DNA of 64,000 nt. Origin: Flaviflexus equikiangi (GTDB taxonomy: Bacteria > Actinomycetota > Actinomycetes > Actinomycetales > Actinomycetaceae). The translations under genes were made by a program, and so were the position numbers. The notes below the pieces were generated by a model. It made no database searches and was not told the DNA's origin. It worked only from the letters and a program-made list of their open reading frames with translations. This document shows, piece by piece, positions 36,933-46,270 of the stretch (within the stretch, counting starts at the first letter, position 1; the number at the start of each line of letters is the position of its first letter). The DNA lies in the NCBI RefSeq assembly GCF_014069875.1, contig NZ_CP059676.1:1054001-1118000 (forward strand). The letters run 5' to 3'.

Positions 36933-38173
36933 AGATTGGTATGCTGTCTCAGTGGTATGACCCCGAGACTGGACCCGCAGCACTCCCTGGCGTCTACGCA
37001 CGAGAGTTTGTGAGGCAGGGGCACGAGGTTAGTGTGTTGACGGGATTTCCGACTTACCCTGAGGGCAAGCTCTACCCGGGATACAGCATGCGGGTGAGAG
37101 AGCAGGAGTTTGGTCCTTCCCATACGGTCACCCGCGTCCCAGTTTTTCCGAGCCATAGCCGCTCCTCGGTGGGTAGGGTTCTTAATTACACAAGCTTTAG
37201 TCTTTCAGCTACACTCCTGGCTGGCCGTCCGATGAAAAACGTCGATGCACTTTGGGTATATAATTCGCCGGTCACGGTAGCTCTACCCATGCTCTGGCAC
37301 AGTAGTCTTGGAAAAACACCCATATTCCTCCATGTACAGGATCTTTGGCCGGACTCGCTCATTGAGAGCGGGATGTTTACGGACGGTAGAGTTGCCGACT
37401 TCACCTCCCGTTTGATTTCTTCGCTGGTTCGATTGACCGAAAGAAGATCTGCCGTAGTTGGGGTAATTTCGGAAAGCGTGCGCGACTTAATCCTCGAAAG
37501 GCACCCTGGAATCGAACCCGCAAAAATCAAGTATGTTCCGAACCCTACAAATGAGGACCTATTTAGGCCGTCGCGTTTAATTCGTCAAGAGTTTGGAATT
37601 GAGCTTCCTGACGATGAAACTCGAGTGATGTATGCGGGAGCCATCGGAGACGTCCAAGGCTTAGAGACGCTCTTGCACACGGCATTTGAGCTTCGTCAAC
37701 GCGATGACATCAAATTTGTTTTGGTTGGCGATGGCATCCGAAAGCGGGATCTAGAGATCAAATCCGAAGAAATGGGTCTAAAGAACATTGATTTTGTCGG
37801 CAGAGTACCGCAAAGTGAAATACCGATCTTGATGGCCCAGTGTCACATCCACCTCGTAAGTTTGGCGACGAGTCCTTTCCTGAGGTACACGACTCCAAGT
37901 AAAATACCTTCGCTTTTAGCGTCCGAGGTTCCGATAGTTGCCCAGATCGATGGCGACGGGAGACGGATGATAGAGCGGTCTGGAGCAGGTATTGTCGCAA
38001 CACCTGGAGACCCCGTTGCGTTGGCTGCGGCAGTGCTATCGCTGGCTGAGCGGACGTCGTCAGAGCGTTTAGCAATGGCGAAGCGTGGTCGTAGCTTCTA
38101 CGAAGAGAATCTTTCCGCTGAAGCGGCAAGTTCCAAGATCGTCTCCTCGATCATGGAGGGGTCAGGATCATGA
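36929..38173 (+). CDS. Glycosyltransferase family 4, WbuB/CapL-like (likely L-FucNAc transferase)
   Basis: A 414-residue GT-B enzyme. The N-terminus (KIGMLSQWYDPETGPAALPG) and LHVQDLWPDSLIESGMF are typical of the WbuB/CapL/WbjE group, which adds L-FucNAc as the second sugar in FucNAc-containing polymers. The donor-site region reads MYAGAIGDVQGLETLL, then LVGDGIRKRDLE, and PSKIPSLLASEVPIVA. The ATG at 36929 overlaps the previous stop (ATGA). Placement directly before capE-capF-capG supports UDP-L-FucNAc as donor; that is inference. Confidence 0.85.
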   Translation: MKIGMLSQWYDPETGPAALPGVYAREFVRQGHEVSVLTGFPTYPEGKLYPGYSMRVREQEFGPSHTVTRVPVFPSHSRSSVGRVLNYTSFSLSATLLAGRPMKNVDALWVYNSPVTVALPMLWHSSLGKTPIFLHVQDLWPDSLIESGMFTDGRVADFTSRLISSLVRLTERRSAVVGVISESVRDLILERHPGIEPAKIKYVPNPTNEDLFRPSRLIRQEFGIELPDDETRVMYAGAIGDVQGLETLLHTAFELRQRDDIKFVLVGDGIRKRDLEIKSEEMGLKNIDFVGRVPQSEIPILMAQCHIHLVSLATSPFLRYTTPSKIPSLLASEVPIVAQIDGDGRRMIERSGAGIVATPGDPVALAAAVLSLAERTSSERLAMAKRGRSFYEENLSAEAASSKIVSSIMEGSGS

Positions 38174-38348
38174 ATGCTTTTCTTATAGCGCAATCTTCGA
38201 CGCTCTTGTGGCATTGGAGCCCGGACAGTCAGCTGTTGAATATTTGCTGTGAACTTGGCAGCAGAAGTTGCAAGGACTTGATGTGAGCAGAAGTGGAAGT
38301 ATTTTTCGATTGTTGTACGAACTAGAAGCTAGGTGAAGGTCGTAGATT

Positions 38349-39374
38349 ATGAGCACAATTTCCGAATCGGTAGTGACGATTACGGGCGGGACGGGATCTT
38401 TCGGATCAACGATGGCGAAGCATTTGCTGGGCCTTGGGGCGTCCCAAGTCAACATCTTGAGCCGCGATGAAGCGAAGCAGGACGAAATGCGTCGTGCTTT
38501 CAACGACGACAGAGTTCGATTCTTTATCGGTGATGTTCGCGATAAGGGGTCGGTGTTGCCTGCTATGCAGGGCGTCGACTACGTCTTCCATGCGGCGGCG
38601 CTAAAGCAAGTACCGTCATGCGAGTTTTTCCCGGGCCAGGCAGTGCTGACAAATATTCAAGGTAGTGACAACGTGATCCAGGCAGCCAGCGAGTCTGGCG
38701 TACGCTCATTAGTCTGTCTCTCCACAGACAAGGCCGTCTACCCAGTTAATGCGATGGGAATGTCCAAAGCTCTGATGGAAAAGACGGCTCAAGCATATGC
38801 GCGGAATTACGCGGATTCACGAATGACGGTCTCGGTCACGAGATATGGGAACGTCATGTATTCGAGAGGGTCCGTGATTCCAGTATTCGTGAAACAGATA
38901 CAAGATAAGAAGCCCTTGACTCTTACAGAGCCGCAGATGACGCGATTCCTCATGTCCCTTGCAGACTCCGTAGACTTAGTCGAGCACGCATTTAGCAATG
39001 CTAAAGCCGGGGATCTTTTCGTGAAGAAGGCACCAGCGGCAACCGTCGAAGTACTTGCTCGTGCCGTAGCATCCCTGTTGGGAGTCGATGACCCCGAGAT
39101 TCGCGTTATTGGTTCTCGTCACGGGGAGAAAATGCATGAAACGTTGCTCAGTCGCGAAGAGATTGCTAAAGCATCGGACGAAGGCGACTATTTCAGGGTT
39201 CCACTCGACGCGCGTTCACTACAATACGAGCTCTACTTCGATGAGGGGCGAACTGAGATCGGTCGCAACGAGGACTATACATCCGAGAATACGCTCAGGC
39301 TAACGGTCGAAGATACGAAGACGCTTCTCCTCGAACTCCCGGAGGTTCGTTCACTTCTGGAGCGCACTATATGA
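38349..39374 (+). CDS. capE: UDP-GlcNAc C5-inverting 4,6-dehydratase / C3-epimerase (CapE/WbjB/FnlA)
   Basis: The first enzyme of UDP-L-FucNAc synthesis. The 341-residue SDR protein has TGGTGSFGSTMAKHLL (~12-27), VFHAAALKQVPSCEFFPGQA and STDKAVYPVNAMGMSKALMEK, where Met takes the place of the usual Tyr before the catalytic Lys, as is normal for this group. It resembles CapE and FnlA throughout. A weak purine-rich site precedes the ATG. A 175-bp spacer upstream contains no gene. The stop overlaps the capF start (ATGA). Confidence 0.92.
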   Translation: MSTISESVVTITGGTGSFGSTMAKHLLGLGASQVNILSRDEAKQDEMRRAFNDDRVRFFIGDVRDKGSVLPAMQGVDYVFHAAALKQVPSCEFFPGQAVLTNIQGSDNVIQAASESGVRSLVCLSTDKAVYPVNAMGMSKALMEKTAQAYARNYADSRMTVSVTRYGNVMYSRGSVIPVFVKQIQDKKPLTLTEPQMTRFLMSLADSVDLVEHAFSNAKAGDLFVKKAPAATVEVLARAVASLLGVDDPEIRVIGSRHGEKMHETLLSREEIAKASDEGDYFRVPLDARSLQYELYFDEGRTEIGRNEDYTSENTLRLTVEDTKTLLLELPEVRSLLERTI

Positions 39375-40501
39375 GAGATTCTTCAAATCAGACACGTTCC
39401 GATGCCTCTGCAACCACCGTATTGACAGGTGCCGATGGCTTCCTAGGATGGCACACTAGAGCAGCTCTGCATGCCGCTGGCTCTGATGCACTGCGCGTGC
39501 GAGTAGGTAGTAATTTCGATGCGCACACGACAGCCGAAGCTCTCGAGGGTTCAGCCCGTCTTATTCACATCGCAGGGGTCAACCGTGGGTCAGAATCCGA
39601 GGTTGCCGATGGCAACATCCTGTTCGCGGACCAAATTTCGCAAGCTTTGCGTCAACTCAACAGTCCGCCACCTGCCATCGTTTTCGCCAATTCAACCCAA
39701 GCAGGGAACGGTACCGTCTACGGTGAGTCGAAAGCTCGAGCAGCGGATATTCTTCATTCGACTGCCGCCGACTTAGGCCTCGAGTTTACTGACGTTAGAC
39801 TTCCCAACTTGTTTGGTGAACACGGGAAACCCTTCTACAACGCAGTTACCTCCACGTTCTGTCAATTGCTTGTGGATGGCGAGATGCCTCAGGTCCTCGA
39901 TGACAAGGAACTGACTCTCCTTCATGCCCAGAATGCTGCGGATCTCTTGACAGGGAGCGCCGGGCTAGATCTTGCTTCGAATCTCGGTAAGCGAATTCTC
40001 GTGTCGGAACTCCTGGAGCGCTTGAAGGACATTGCCGACATCTATTCGAATGGTGAAATACCCGATGTCTCGGATCCGTTTGTCCGGGATCTGTTCAATA
40101 CCTATCGCTCCTATATACCAAATGGCGCGCGCGCATTTACTCACGTTCTAAACTCCGACAGTCGGGGGACCTTCGTTGAGACGATGCGTAGCCATGGCGG
40201 GCAAAGCCAGTCTTCATTCTCAACGACAGCCCCAGATGTAACACGTGGCCAGCACTTTCACCGGAGAAAAATCGAACGTTTCACGGTGATCGAAGGCGAA
40301 GCAGTCATTGCGATGCGGAAGTTATTTTCGAATGAGGTCATCGAGTTCAAGGTCAGCGGTGACCAGCCCACGTCGATCGATATGCCCACACTGTGGCCAC
40401 ATAAGATCGTGAACATTGGATCGAACACTTTGCTGACTTCTTTTTGGATCAATGAACTCTTCGACCCAACCCAACCCGACACTGTAAGAGAGAATGTTTG
40501 A
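39371..40501 (+). CDS. capF: Bifunctional UDP-sugar epimerase/reductase (CapF/WbjC/FnlB)
   Basis: The second enzyme of the UDP-L-FucNAc pathway. The 376-residue protein has an N-terminal SDR reductase domain (TVLTGADGFLGWHTRAAL, ~17-34; YGESKARAADIL with the YxxxK pair) and a C-terminal cupin (~270-370). The cupin carries GQHFHRRKIERFTVIEGEA, with the His and Glu residues expected for its Zn site. Both halves look complete. The start overlaps the capE stop, and the 3' end overlaps capG by 8 nt. Confidence 0.92.
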   Translation: MRDSSNQTRSDASATTVLTGADGFLGWHTRAALHAAGSDALRVRVGSNFDAHTTAEALEGSARLIHIAGVNRGSESEVADGNILFADQISQALRQLNSPPPAIVFANSTQAGNGTVYGESKARAADILHSTAADLGLEFTDVRLPNLFGEHGKPFYNAVTSTFCQLLVDGEMPQVLDDKELTLLHAQNAADLLTGSAGLDLASNLGKRILVSELLERLKDIADIYSNGEIPDVSDPFVRDLFNTYRSYIPNGARAFTHVLNSDSRGTFVETMRSHGGQSQSSFSTTAPDVTRGQHFHRRKIERFTVIEGEAVIAMRKLFSNEVIEFKVSGDQPTSIDMPTLWPHKIVNIGSNTLLTSFWINELFDPTQPDTVRENV

Positions 40502-41642
40502 CATGGCTGGAAAACTGAAGGTGATGACGGTCGTTGGGACGCGACCTGAAATTATTCGACTCTCGCGTATTATCGCCGCTTTCGAGAAACACACCGAACA
40601 TGTCTTGGTGCATACCGGACAGAATTATGATTATGAGCTGAACCAAGTATTCTTTGAAGACCTGGGCCTTCGTCACCCAGATCATCTTTTAGACGTTGAA
40701 ACAAGCTCCCTAGGTGCGACGCTTGCCGGCGTCTTGCGCGGGACAGAGCGCGTATTACTGGAGGAAACGCCAGACGCAATGGTAGTTTTGGGGGACACTA
40801 ACTCGTGCATTTCGGCCCTGATCGCTAGACGGATGTCTATTCCTGTCTATCACCTCGAGGCAGGAAACCGATCATTTGACCCAAATGTCCCAGAAGAAAT
40901 TAACCGGCACCTCGTTGACCATGTAGCAGACTATAACTTGGTCTATACAGAACATTCAAGACGTAACTTATTGGCGGAGGGTATCCGACCTTCAAACATT
41001 ATCGTTACAGGATCTCCTATGAGAGAGGTTCTCGATCACTATGGTCACCGTATAGAGAAGAGTGACATCTTATCGCGTTTGGATCTGGTGAAAGGTGAAT
41101 ACATCGTGGCCAGTATCCACAGGGAAGAGAACGTCGACAACTTTTCTCGCCTTGAGGCGTTAGTGAACTCTCTGAAAGCACTTACCAGTGAATATGGTGT
41201 ACCGGTGTTTGTGTCTACCCACCCTCGAACTCGAAAGAGGTTGGATGCTGCGAAATTCCAAGTGCCAGAGACCATTATTTTCCATAATCCATTAGGCTTT
41301 AGTGACTACGTACGACTTCAGAAGGACGCGCTTTGCGTCGTTTCGGACTCGGGAACAATTTCGGAAGAATCCACGATATTAGGATTTCCCGCTGTCACGC
41401 TCAGAGATGCCATAGAGAGACCAGAAGCCGTTGATGTCGGTGGTATCGTCTTGTCAGGTACTGAGCCCAATGACGTAGTAGATGCAGTCTCGTTGGTTTT
41501 GAGCCAATACGCCGATCGTGGGCGACCTTCGATTCCGACAGACTACCAGGTATCGGATTCGGCCAGAAGAGTTGTGAGTTTCTTGAGGTCCACTGCTTCG
41601 ACCCATGCACTAAGGGCTGGCATCAGACAAAAGTCGATGTAG
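40494..41642 (+). CDS. capG: UDP-N-acetyl-sugar 2-epimerase (CapG/WbjD/FnlC)
   Basis: The last step to UDP-L-FucNAc, inverting C2. The 382-residue protein shows VVGTRPEIIRLSRII (~14-28), VLGDTNSCISALIARR, HLEAGNRSFDPNVPEEINRH, SIHREENVDN and VVSDSGTISEES, the standard motifs of non-hydrolysing UDP-GlcNAc 2-epimerases. It is the only 2-epimerase in the window, so any UDP-ManNAc for the dehydrogenase must come from elsewhere. Either ATG (40494 or 40503) could be the start. Confidence 0.92.
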   Translation: MFDMAGKLKVMTVVGTRPEIIRLSRIIAAFEKHTEHVLVHTGQNYDYELNQVFFEDLGLRHPDHLLDVETSSLGATLAGVLRGTERVLLEETPDAMVVLGDTNSCISALIARRMSIPVYHLEAGNRSFDPNVPEEINRHLVDHVADYNLVYTEHSRRNLLAEGIRPSNIIVTGSPMREVLDHYGHRIEKSDILSRLDLVKGEYIVASIHREENVDNFSRLEALVNSLKALTSEYGVPVFVSTHPRTRKRLDAAKFQVPETIIFHNPLGFSDYVRLQKDALCVVSDSGTISEESTILGFPAVTLRDAIERPEAVDVGGIVLSGTEPNDVVDAVSLVLSQYADRGRPSIPTDYQVSDSARRVVSFLRSTASTHALRAGIRQKSM

Positions 41643-41831
41643 TCCGAATGGTATGACTGACTCTTGAAGTGTTGCCAAGCGGCGCCCTATTCATCCTTAT
41701 CCAAGAATTTTTGGGTGTTCGTTTGCCATTTGTAATTTTGGTCTCCGATCCTTCGCAGTACTCGTCGTTCTGGAGGTACCAGTAAAATTCTGTCGCCGTT
41801 AAATTTCTACCACTACTACAGCATCCCCGAG

Positions 41832-41839
41832 CCCCCCCC
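41832..41839 (+). repeat. Poly-C tract upstream of wzx
   Basis: Eight consecutive C residues sit 52 bp before the flippase ATG, in a 249-bp spacer with no other gene. Homopolymer tracts of this kind can change length by slippage and alter promoter spacing. No promoter boxes could be assigned around it. Confidence 0.5.
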
Positions 41840-41891
41840 GATCAGTACAATCTTGAGCCAGAGGTGAGCCGTGGCGTAAGCCAGGAAACAA

Positions 41892-43091
41892 ATGAAGAAC
41901 TTCTCTCTATCGTCAAACGCCGTAGTGCTGTCCGCGGGCCGGGCAATGGCGCAGCTAGTGATGGTCTTGGTACTCGCTGTGTTAGCCAGAATAATTGGCG
42001 CTGAGCGCCTTGGCATCGTTGCATCGTCCATGGCCCTTGCTACGGTAGCATCTGGGCTTATCGACTTCGGTGCAGGCTCTTTGATGATCAGAGAGTATTC
42101 GGCCCAGAGGCTGACGGCTTCTGAGTTTGCGAGCCGAAATGCGGCCAGAATTTGTTACGGCGTCATTTCCGCATGCGTCATGCTGGCTCTGGGGCTAGCT
42201 TTGGGAGTGCAAGGGATACTAATGCTTGCGCCAGCGTTCCTTTTGGCTTCAGTATTCTCCCAGACTGCACAGGTGTGCCTGGTGGCTACACACAAAGGAA
42301 TGAAACTCAGTGTTCTGTCCTTCTCCGAGAGGATGATTCTCGCTGTTGTTTTTGGAACTACCGTGTATTTCACGGATCTAACGCCGGAACTTGCTTTTGC
42401 GGCAGGGTACTTATGCGGTTCAACCGTCATGTTGGTGCTGGCCTCCAGCATTGCCTCTGAGTTAAAGCCAAGCTTTCGGAGGATCGCGTGGAGAAGACTG
42501 TGGAACGGCAGCCGATACTACGGTCTTTCTACGGCTGTAATCTCGTTACAGAGTACCGATGTTCTGATTGCGAATGCAGTCGTCGGCCCGGCAGTCGCGG
42601 GCATCTATGGCGCTGTTTCAAGATGGACTATGCCAATTACATTGGCGACAGGAGCTTTTGCCGCAATCATGAACCCAGTCGTTTCGGCGGCCAAGGACAG
42701 AGATGATATCTGGCATCGAATCCGTGGAGCACTTTGGATCCCAATCGTTTCGGCCGCCATCGCTGCAATTATGTTCATATTTGCTGGCACATTCGTGAAT
42801 TTGGTGCTAGGCGAGGAATTTGCGTCTTCGACCGGCGTCTTACAGGTACTCGCTCTTGCCGCTGCTTTAAGCGCGTTCTCGCAAGTCGCCCAAGTGCTGT
42901 TGCAGGCTCGAGGCAGAGAGCGGAGTGTTGCGATCAGTCTCGGTTGCACTGTTGCGGTTCAGCTAGTACTAGTTCCTCCAATGGTCGCTCATTTCGGCGC
43001 GCTGGGATTGGCTGTAGCTTCTTTTGTTGCTCAAACGCTACTGTCTATCAGCTATTGCCTCTTATTGTTAAAAGTTTGGAGGAGGAGTTGA
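41892..43091 (+). CDS. Wzx-type polysaccharide flippase
   Basis: A 399-residue polytopic protein of the MATE/MVF polysaccharide-transport group with 11-12 predicted helices and few charged loops. It starts with an amphipathic region, then VVLSAGRAMAQLVMVLVLAVLARIIG across helix 1 (split over two motifs). The conserved inner turn near the middle (RYYGLSTAVISLQSTDVLI) is typical of Wzx. It flips undecaprenyl-linked repeat units to the outer face of the membrane. AGGA lies 7 nt before the ATG. It is followed by 235 bp without a recognised gene. Confidence 0.85.
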   Translation: MKNFSLSSNAVVLSAGRAMAQLVMVLVLAVLARIIGAERLGIVASSMALATVASGLIDFGAGSLMIREYSAQRLTASEFASRNAARICYGVISACVMLALGLALGVQGILMLAPAFLLASVFSQTAQVCLVATHKGMKLSVLSFSERMILAVVFGTTVYFTDLTPELAFAAGYLCGSTVMLVLASSIASELKPSFRRIAWRRLWNGSRYYGLSTAVISLQSTDVLIANAVVGPAVAGIYGAVSRWTMPITLATGAFAAIMNPVVSAAKDRDDIWHRIRGALWIPIVSAAIAAIMFIFAGTFVNLVLGEEFASSTGVLQVLALAAALSAFSQVAQVLLQARGRERSVAISLGCTVAVQLVLVPPMVAHFGALGLAVASFVAQTLLSISYCLLLLKVWRRS

Positions 43092-43326
43092 AAGGCGCAA
43101 ACGAGTTTAGATACCGAGCGAAATATGTCGTAATGCTACTCCGCAACGAACCGAGTCATCTGGGTATCTTTCGATCAGGGGCGAGCGAGAGAAACACTCG
43201 TCTGCGACCCTACCCCCGGTGTCCAATTGTGTTAGGCGACAGTGACTGGTATATCAATCGACATACTCTGGTCTCGCACAATCATCTCGGAAAGTTCTCT
43301 GACAAAGTTATTACTGGAGGATACTT

Positions 43327-44409
43327 GTGTCAAACATAGTATTTATCGCTGAAAACTCAGGTTCAGGCCACCGCCTAGTTTACGTAAGAGTTCTGGTAGA
43401 AGGTGCCCTCGGACGGGGTTTAAGACCCATCTTGGCGCTCACCAGCTCAGTTCTGGGGTCAGAGGAGTATGAGCGACACTTAAGGCACTTGGAGGAAGAA
43501 TTCGAAGTTGTCGAACTACCCGAAAGAGTTTCCGTCAGGGAGCTGAAACGACTGGCACATGAGGTGGGTTCGAGAAGAGTGATCATACCAAACGGAAATT
43601 CTTATGTTTTGGATTTGGCCTTTGGCCCAACGGGTAAACGATACCCTCCGTTGCGCGTCTTAATGATGAGCGATCCTCGTTGGGAGATAGTCGGTAGGAC
43701 AATCCCGCGCTTTCGCACTTTTTTGAAGTTAGCTCTTTTTTCCCTCGCGGAAAAGAGAAACAATTCAGAGATTGTCTGGCTACGGGAGCCAGGCCACCGT
43801 GGCACGGTGCGCCACGCTAACGATCCAGTTCTCTTGGACGGTACAACTGTCCAGATCGCAGAGGATGCCCGTCGCTACCGCGAAAGCAATAATATTACTA
43901 GCGACAGGTTTTGGTTCGGTGTTACAGGAGTTATTAGCGAAGCCAAACAGACCACTTTGATAGCTAGAGCCGTGGTTGAGGCGGGTCGCAGAGCTGGAAG
44001 GCCAGTTGGGTTAGCGCTCCTCGGGCCATGGAAGGCTTCGGATGTAACATGGGAACGTCTCACCAACGTCGTTGAAGAAGATAATTTGACACTTGCGACC
44101 AACTTCGTCCTGCATTCGAATTATGAAATGAATGTAGCAATCCGATCTTTGGATTGCGTAGTCGCAGCCTATGGAAGTGTCTACGGCCCGAGCTCGACTT
44201 TGGGGAAAACAGCAGCCTTAGGCGTTCGTTCAATCGGTGCAGGCCCTGAATCGCAACAACGTTTTATTGAGCGCATAACTGGATACCCTGGGATTCCAAT
44301 AGAGTATGGTGAGCTTGTCCGCGAGATGGTTAAGAGGTTGGATTCCGCACCACCACCTCCCCGGCCCGGGTTGGGACCTGAACAGTTCCTCTCAGCATTG
44401 TTGGATTGA
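43327..44409 (+). CDS. Putative glycosyltransferase (GT-B-like)
   Basis: A 360-residue protein starting FIAENSGSGHRLVYVRVLVEGA, the glycine-rich first strand/turn of a GT-B fold. Later VTGVISEAKQTTLIARAVVEA, then LALLGPW and VVAAYGSVYGPSSTLGKTAALG, match the donor-sugar half of GT-B enzymes, including a Ser/Gly-rich phosphate loop. I cannot assign the family or donor. The GTG start has GGAGG 7 nt upstream. Its place between wzx and wzy implies a role in adding a sugar to the repeat unit. Confidence 0.7.
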   Translation: MSNIVFIAENSGSGHRLVYVRVLVEGALGRGLRPILALTSSVLGSEEYERHLRHLEEEFEVVELPERVSVRELKRLAHEVGSRRVIIPNGNSYVLDLAFGPTGKRYPPLRVLMMSDPRWEIVGRTIPRFRTFLKLALFSLAEKRNNSEIVWLREPGHRGTVRHANDPVLLDGTTVQIAEDARRYRESNNITSDRFWFGVTGVISEAKQTTLIARAVVEAGRRAGRPVGLALLGPWKASDVTWERLTNVVEEDNLTLATNFVLHSNYEMNVAIRSLDCVVAAYGSVYGPSSTLGKTAALGVRSIGAGPESQQRFIERITGYPGIPIEYGELVREMVKRLDSAPPPPRPGLGPEQFLSALLD

Positions 44410-44456
44410 GTGCGGCCGTCTTCGACGTGGCTTGGACTCCGTCGGTTATATGAGGT

Positions 44457-44491
44457 TCACCTAGGTCACAGCACTGCTGGGACCTAGGTGA
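44457..44491 (+). repeat. Perfect inverted repeat between two transferase genes
   Basis: An 11-bp perfect inverted repeat (TCACCTAGGTC at 44457-44467, complement at 44481-44491) with a 13-nt loop that itself holds CAGCACTGCTG. It lies 48 bp after the GT stop and 86 bp before the acyltransferase start. No T-run follows. It could be a weak terminator, an RNA element or an operator. Confidence 0.5.
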
Positions 44492-44576
44492 GGGTAGCTC
44501 TGTTGTCTCGGTGAGCACCGCAGTTACCTGGTTCGGAGTTTGTTTGCCCGTAACCAGTTGAAAAGTTAGGAATAAT

Positions 44577-45050
44577 GTGATTTTTGAAGTTTTTGCAACG
44601 AAAATAGTGAGAAAATATAGAGGAGCACACGCCGAGCTTACGAATCCGGGTAGGCTGACTATCGGGAAAAACGTTGTCATCGGACCCGGTCTTAGAGTCG
44701 TTAGAGGTGCCAAGGTGTCGCTCGGAGAACACGTTGGGGTAGGTGCGAACGTTACAGTCATGGCCGATGTAGAAATAGGCGCAGATTCACTAGTCTCTTC
44801 CTCGGTAGCATTTATCGGCGACGATCACGAATTCGATAACATTGACAAACCGATTCGTTGCCAGGCTTCGCGCTTCCCGGCAAAGATCGTATTAGAAGGA
44901 GATAACTTAATTGGCTTCGGTGCCGTGATAATCGGAGATCTTCGAATTGGCCACGGATCTGTAATAGGTGCCGGATCCGTGGTAACCAAAGATGTGCCGC
45001 CCGGATCGGTTTATGCTGGAGTACCAGCGCGCTTAGTTCGCAAGCGTTAG
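44577..45050 (+). CDS. Hexapeptide-repeat (LbH) acyltransferase
   Basis: A 157-residue left-handed beta-helix protein with repeated [IV]-G-x(4) hexads (IGKNVVIGPGLRVV, GVGANVTVMADVEIG, IGAGSVVTKDVPPG). The end YAGVPARLVRKR is typical of sugar O- or N-acetyltransferases in polysaccharide loci. The loop FIGDDHEFDN carries the catalytic-type His. It probably acetylates a sugar of the repeat unit, as CapH does in the S. aureus capsule; the site is unknown. The GTG start has TTAGGAA upstream; the preceding ATG is directly followed by a stop. Confidence 0.85.
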   Translation: MIFEVFATKIVRKYRGAHAELTNPGRLTIGKNVVIGPGLRVVRGAKVSLGEHVGVGANVTVMADVEIGADSLVSSSVAFIGDDHEFDNIDKPIRCQASRFPAKIVLEGDNLIGFGAVIIGDLRIGHGSVIGAGSVVTKDVPPGSVYAGVPARLVRKR

Positions 45051-45121
45051 GGAAACGGTCAGCTCCACCCCGATTCCTTAGAATATTTGAGCTTACCCCA
45101 TCGAGGATTAGAGGCCTTTCA

Positions 45122-46219
45122 GTGCAACCGACCGGAACTCTCATTGTTTACCAACACCTACCGCATTACCGCAAGGCTGTCTTCGAGGCGTTGGAGAATC
45201 GAGAAGAGCTGAGCGTATCTTTTGCGTCCGATATTCGCTCCAAAGATGGTTCTATCCCAACAATTTCATCAGACAAAGTCCGGAGTTTTCATAGACTTAA
45301 GAACCGCTGGTTCGGGCCATTTCTGTGGCAGTCAGGGCTACTGTCCTTGTTGCTGAAACAGAATTATGATGCTGTGATATTCCTAGGCGACTGGAAATAC
45401 TTGAGCACCTGGATTGGGCAGATTATTGTGCGGCTGAGAGGACGCAAGTCATTCTTATGGACGATCGGATGGCACCGTCCCGAAACCGGTTTCAAGTCTT
45501 TTTTGAGAAAAACATTCTACAACCTTAGCCATAAGCTACTTCTATACGGTGTCGACGGGCGCGATATCGGTTGCAGGTCGGGATTCTCAGCAAAGAAGAT
45601 GGCCGTCGTCGGTAACAGCCATGACATCAAAGCTAACCCACAGTTAAATTCCGAGTCATTTCCATACTCTGAGAATTGTCTCAGGGTTGGTGCAGTGATT
45701 CGACTCCAAGAGTCCAGACGCTTTGACCTCCTCTTCCACGCTGTAAAAAAGATAAAAAACCGTGGGATAGGATGTCAGATCGTGCTTGTAGGTGAGGGCC
45801 CAGTACGTCAGGAACTGCAAGAGTTAAGTGATCAAATGGACTTGAGAGTCGAGTTTCTGGGTGCCGTCTATGACCCGATCGAGCTCCAGTCCATCTACAA
45901 AGAGCTGCACCTCACGGTCATCCCCGAGGCGGCAGGCCTTACAGTGATAAACAGCCTGTCACATGGTGTGCCCGTAATCACCTCTCGCGATCCCTTCGTT
46001 CAAGGACCCGAGTTTCGGGCTGTCATTGATGGCATGACGGGATCTCTGTATGATCCGCGGAACATCGTTGACTTAGAGGCGAAGATTCTTAAGTGGAAAG
46101 ATCGATTTGATAGTAATGGGCGAGTCGAATACGCGGAGTCGTGTCTCAGAGAAATATCAGTGAATTGGACCGGCGATGTTCATGCTGAACGGATTGCAAA
46201 TGCTATTTTGTCAGCATAA
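45122..46219 (+). CDS. Glycosyltransferase family 4
   Basis: A 365-residue GT-B protein. The C-terminal half has VGAVIRLQESRRFDLLFHAV, IVLVGEGPVRQELQEL and the donor-site VIPEAAGLTVINSLSHGVPVI (E-x7-E-like region, here EAAGLTVIN), which is standard for family 4. The N-terminal acceptor half starts TLIVYQHLPHYRKAVF. The GTG start follows GAGG. It probably adds a sugar to the growing repeat unit; the donor is unknown. Confidence 0.85.
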   Translation: MQPTGTLIVYQHLPHYRKAVFEALENREELSVSFASDIRSKDGSIPTISSDKVRSFHRLKNRWFGPFLWQSGLLSLLLKQNYDAVIFLGDWKYLSTWIGQIIVRLRGRKSFLWTIGWHRPETGFKSFLRKTFYNLSHKLLLYGVDGRDIGCRSGFSAKKMAVVGNSHDIKANPQLNSESFPYSENCLRVGAVIRLQESRRFDLLFHAVKKIKNRGIGCQIVLVGEGPVRQELQELSDQMDLRVEFLGAVYDPIELQSIYKELHLTVIPEAAGLTVINSLSHGVPVITSRDPFVQGPEFRAVIDGMTGSLYDPRNIVDLEAKILKWKDRFDSNGRVEYAESCLREISVNWTGDVHAERIANAILSA

Positions 46220-46270
46220 TCCGGCCATGTTCTAACTATTTATGTTCGTTAGGGATAAGGTGGAGCAGAA

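Noticed and set aside
43092-43326. Small gene between wzx and the next transferase
   Set aside because: A + strand frame runs through it but is a continuation of a wzx shadow frame with no own start or domain.
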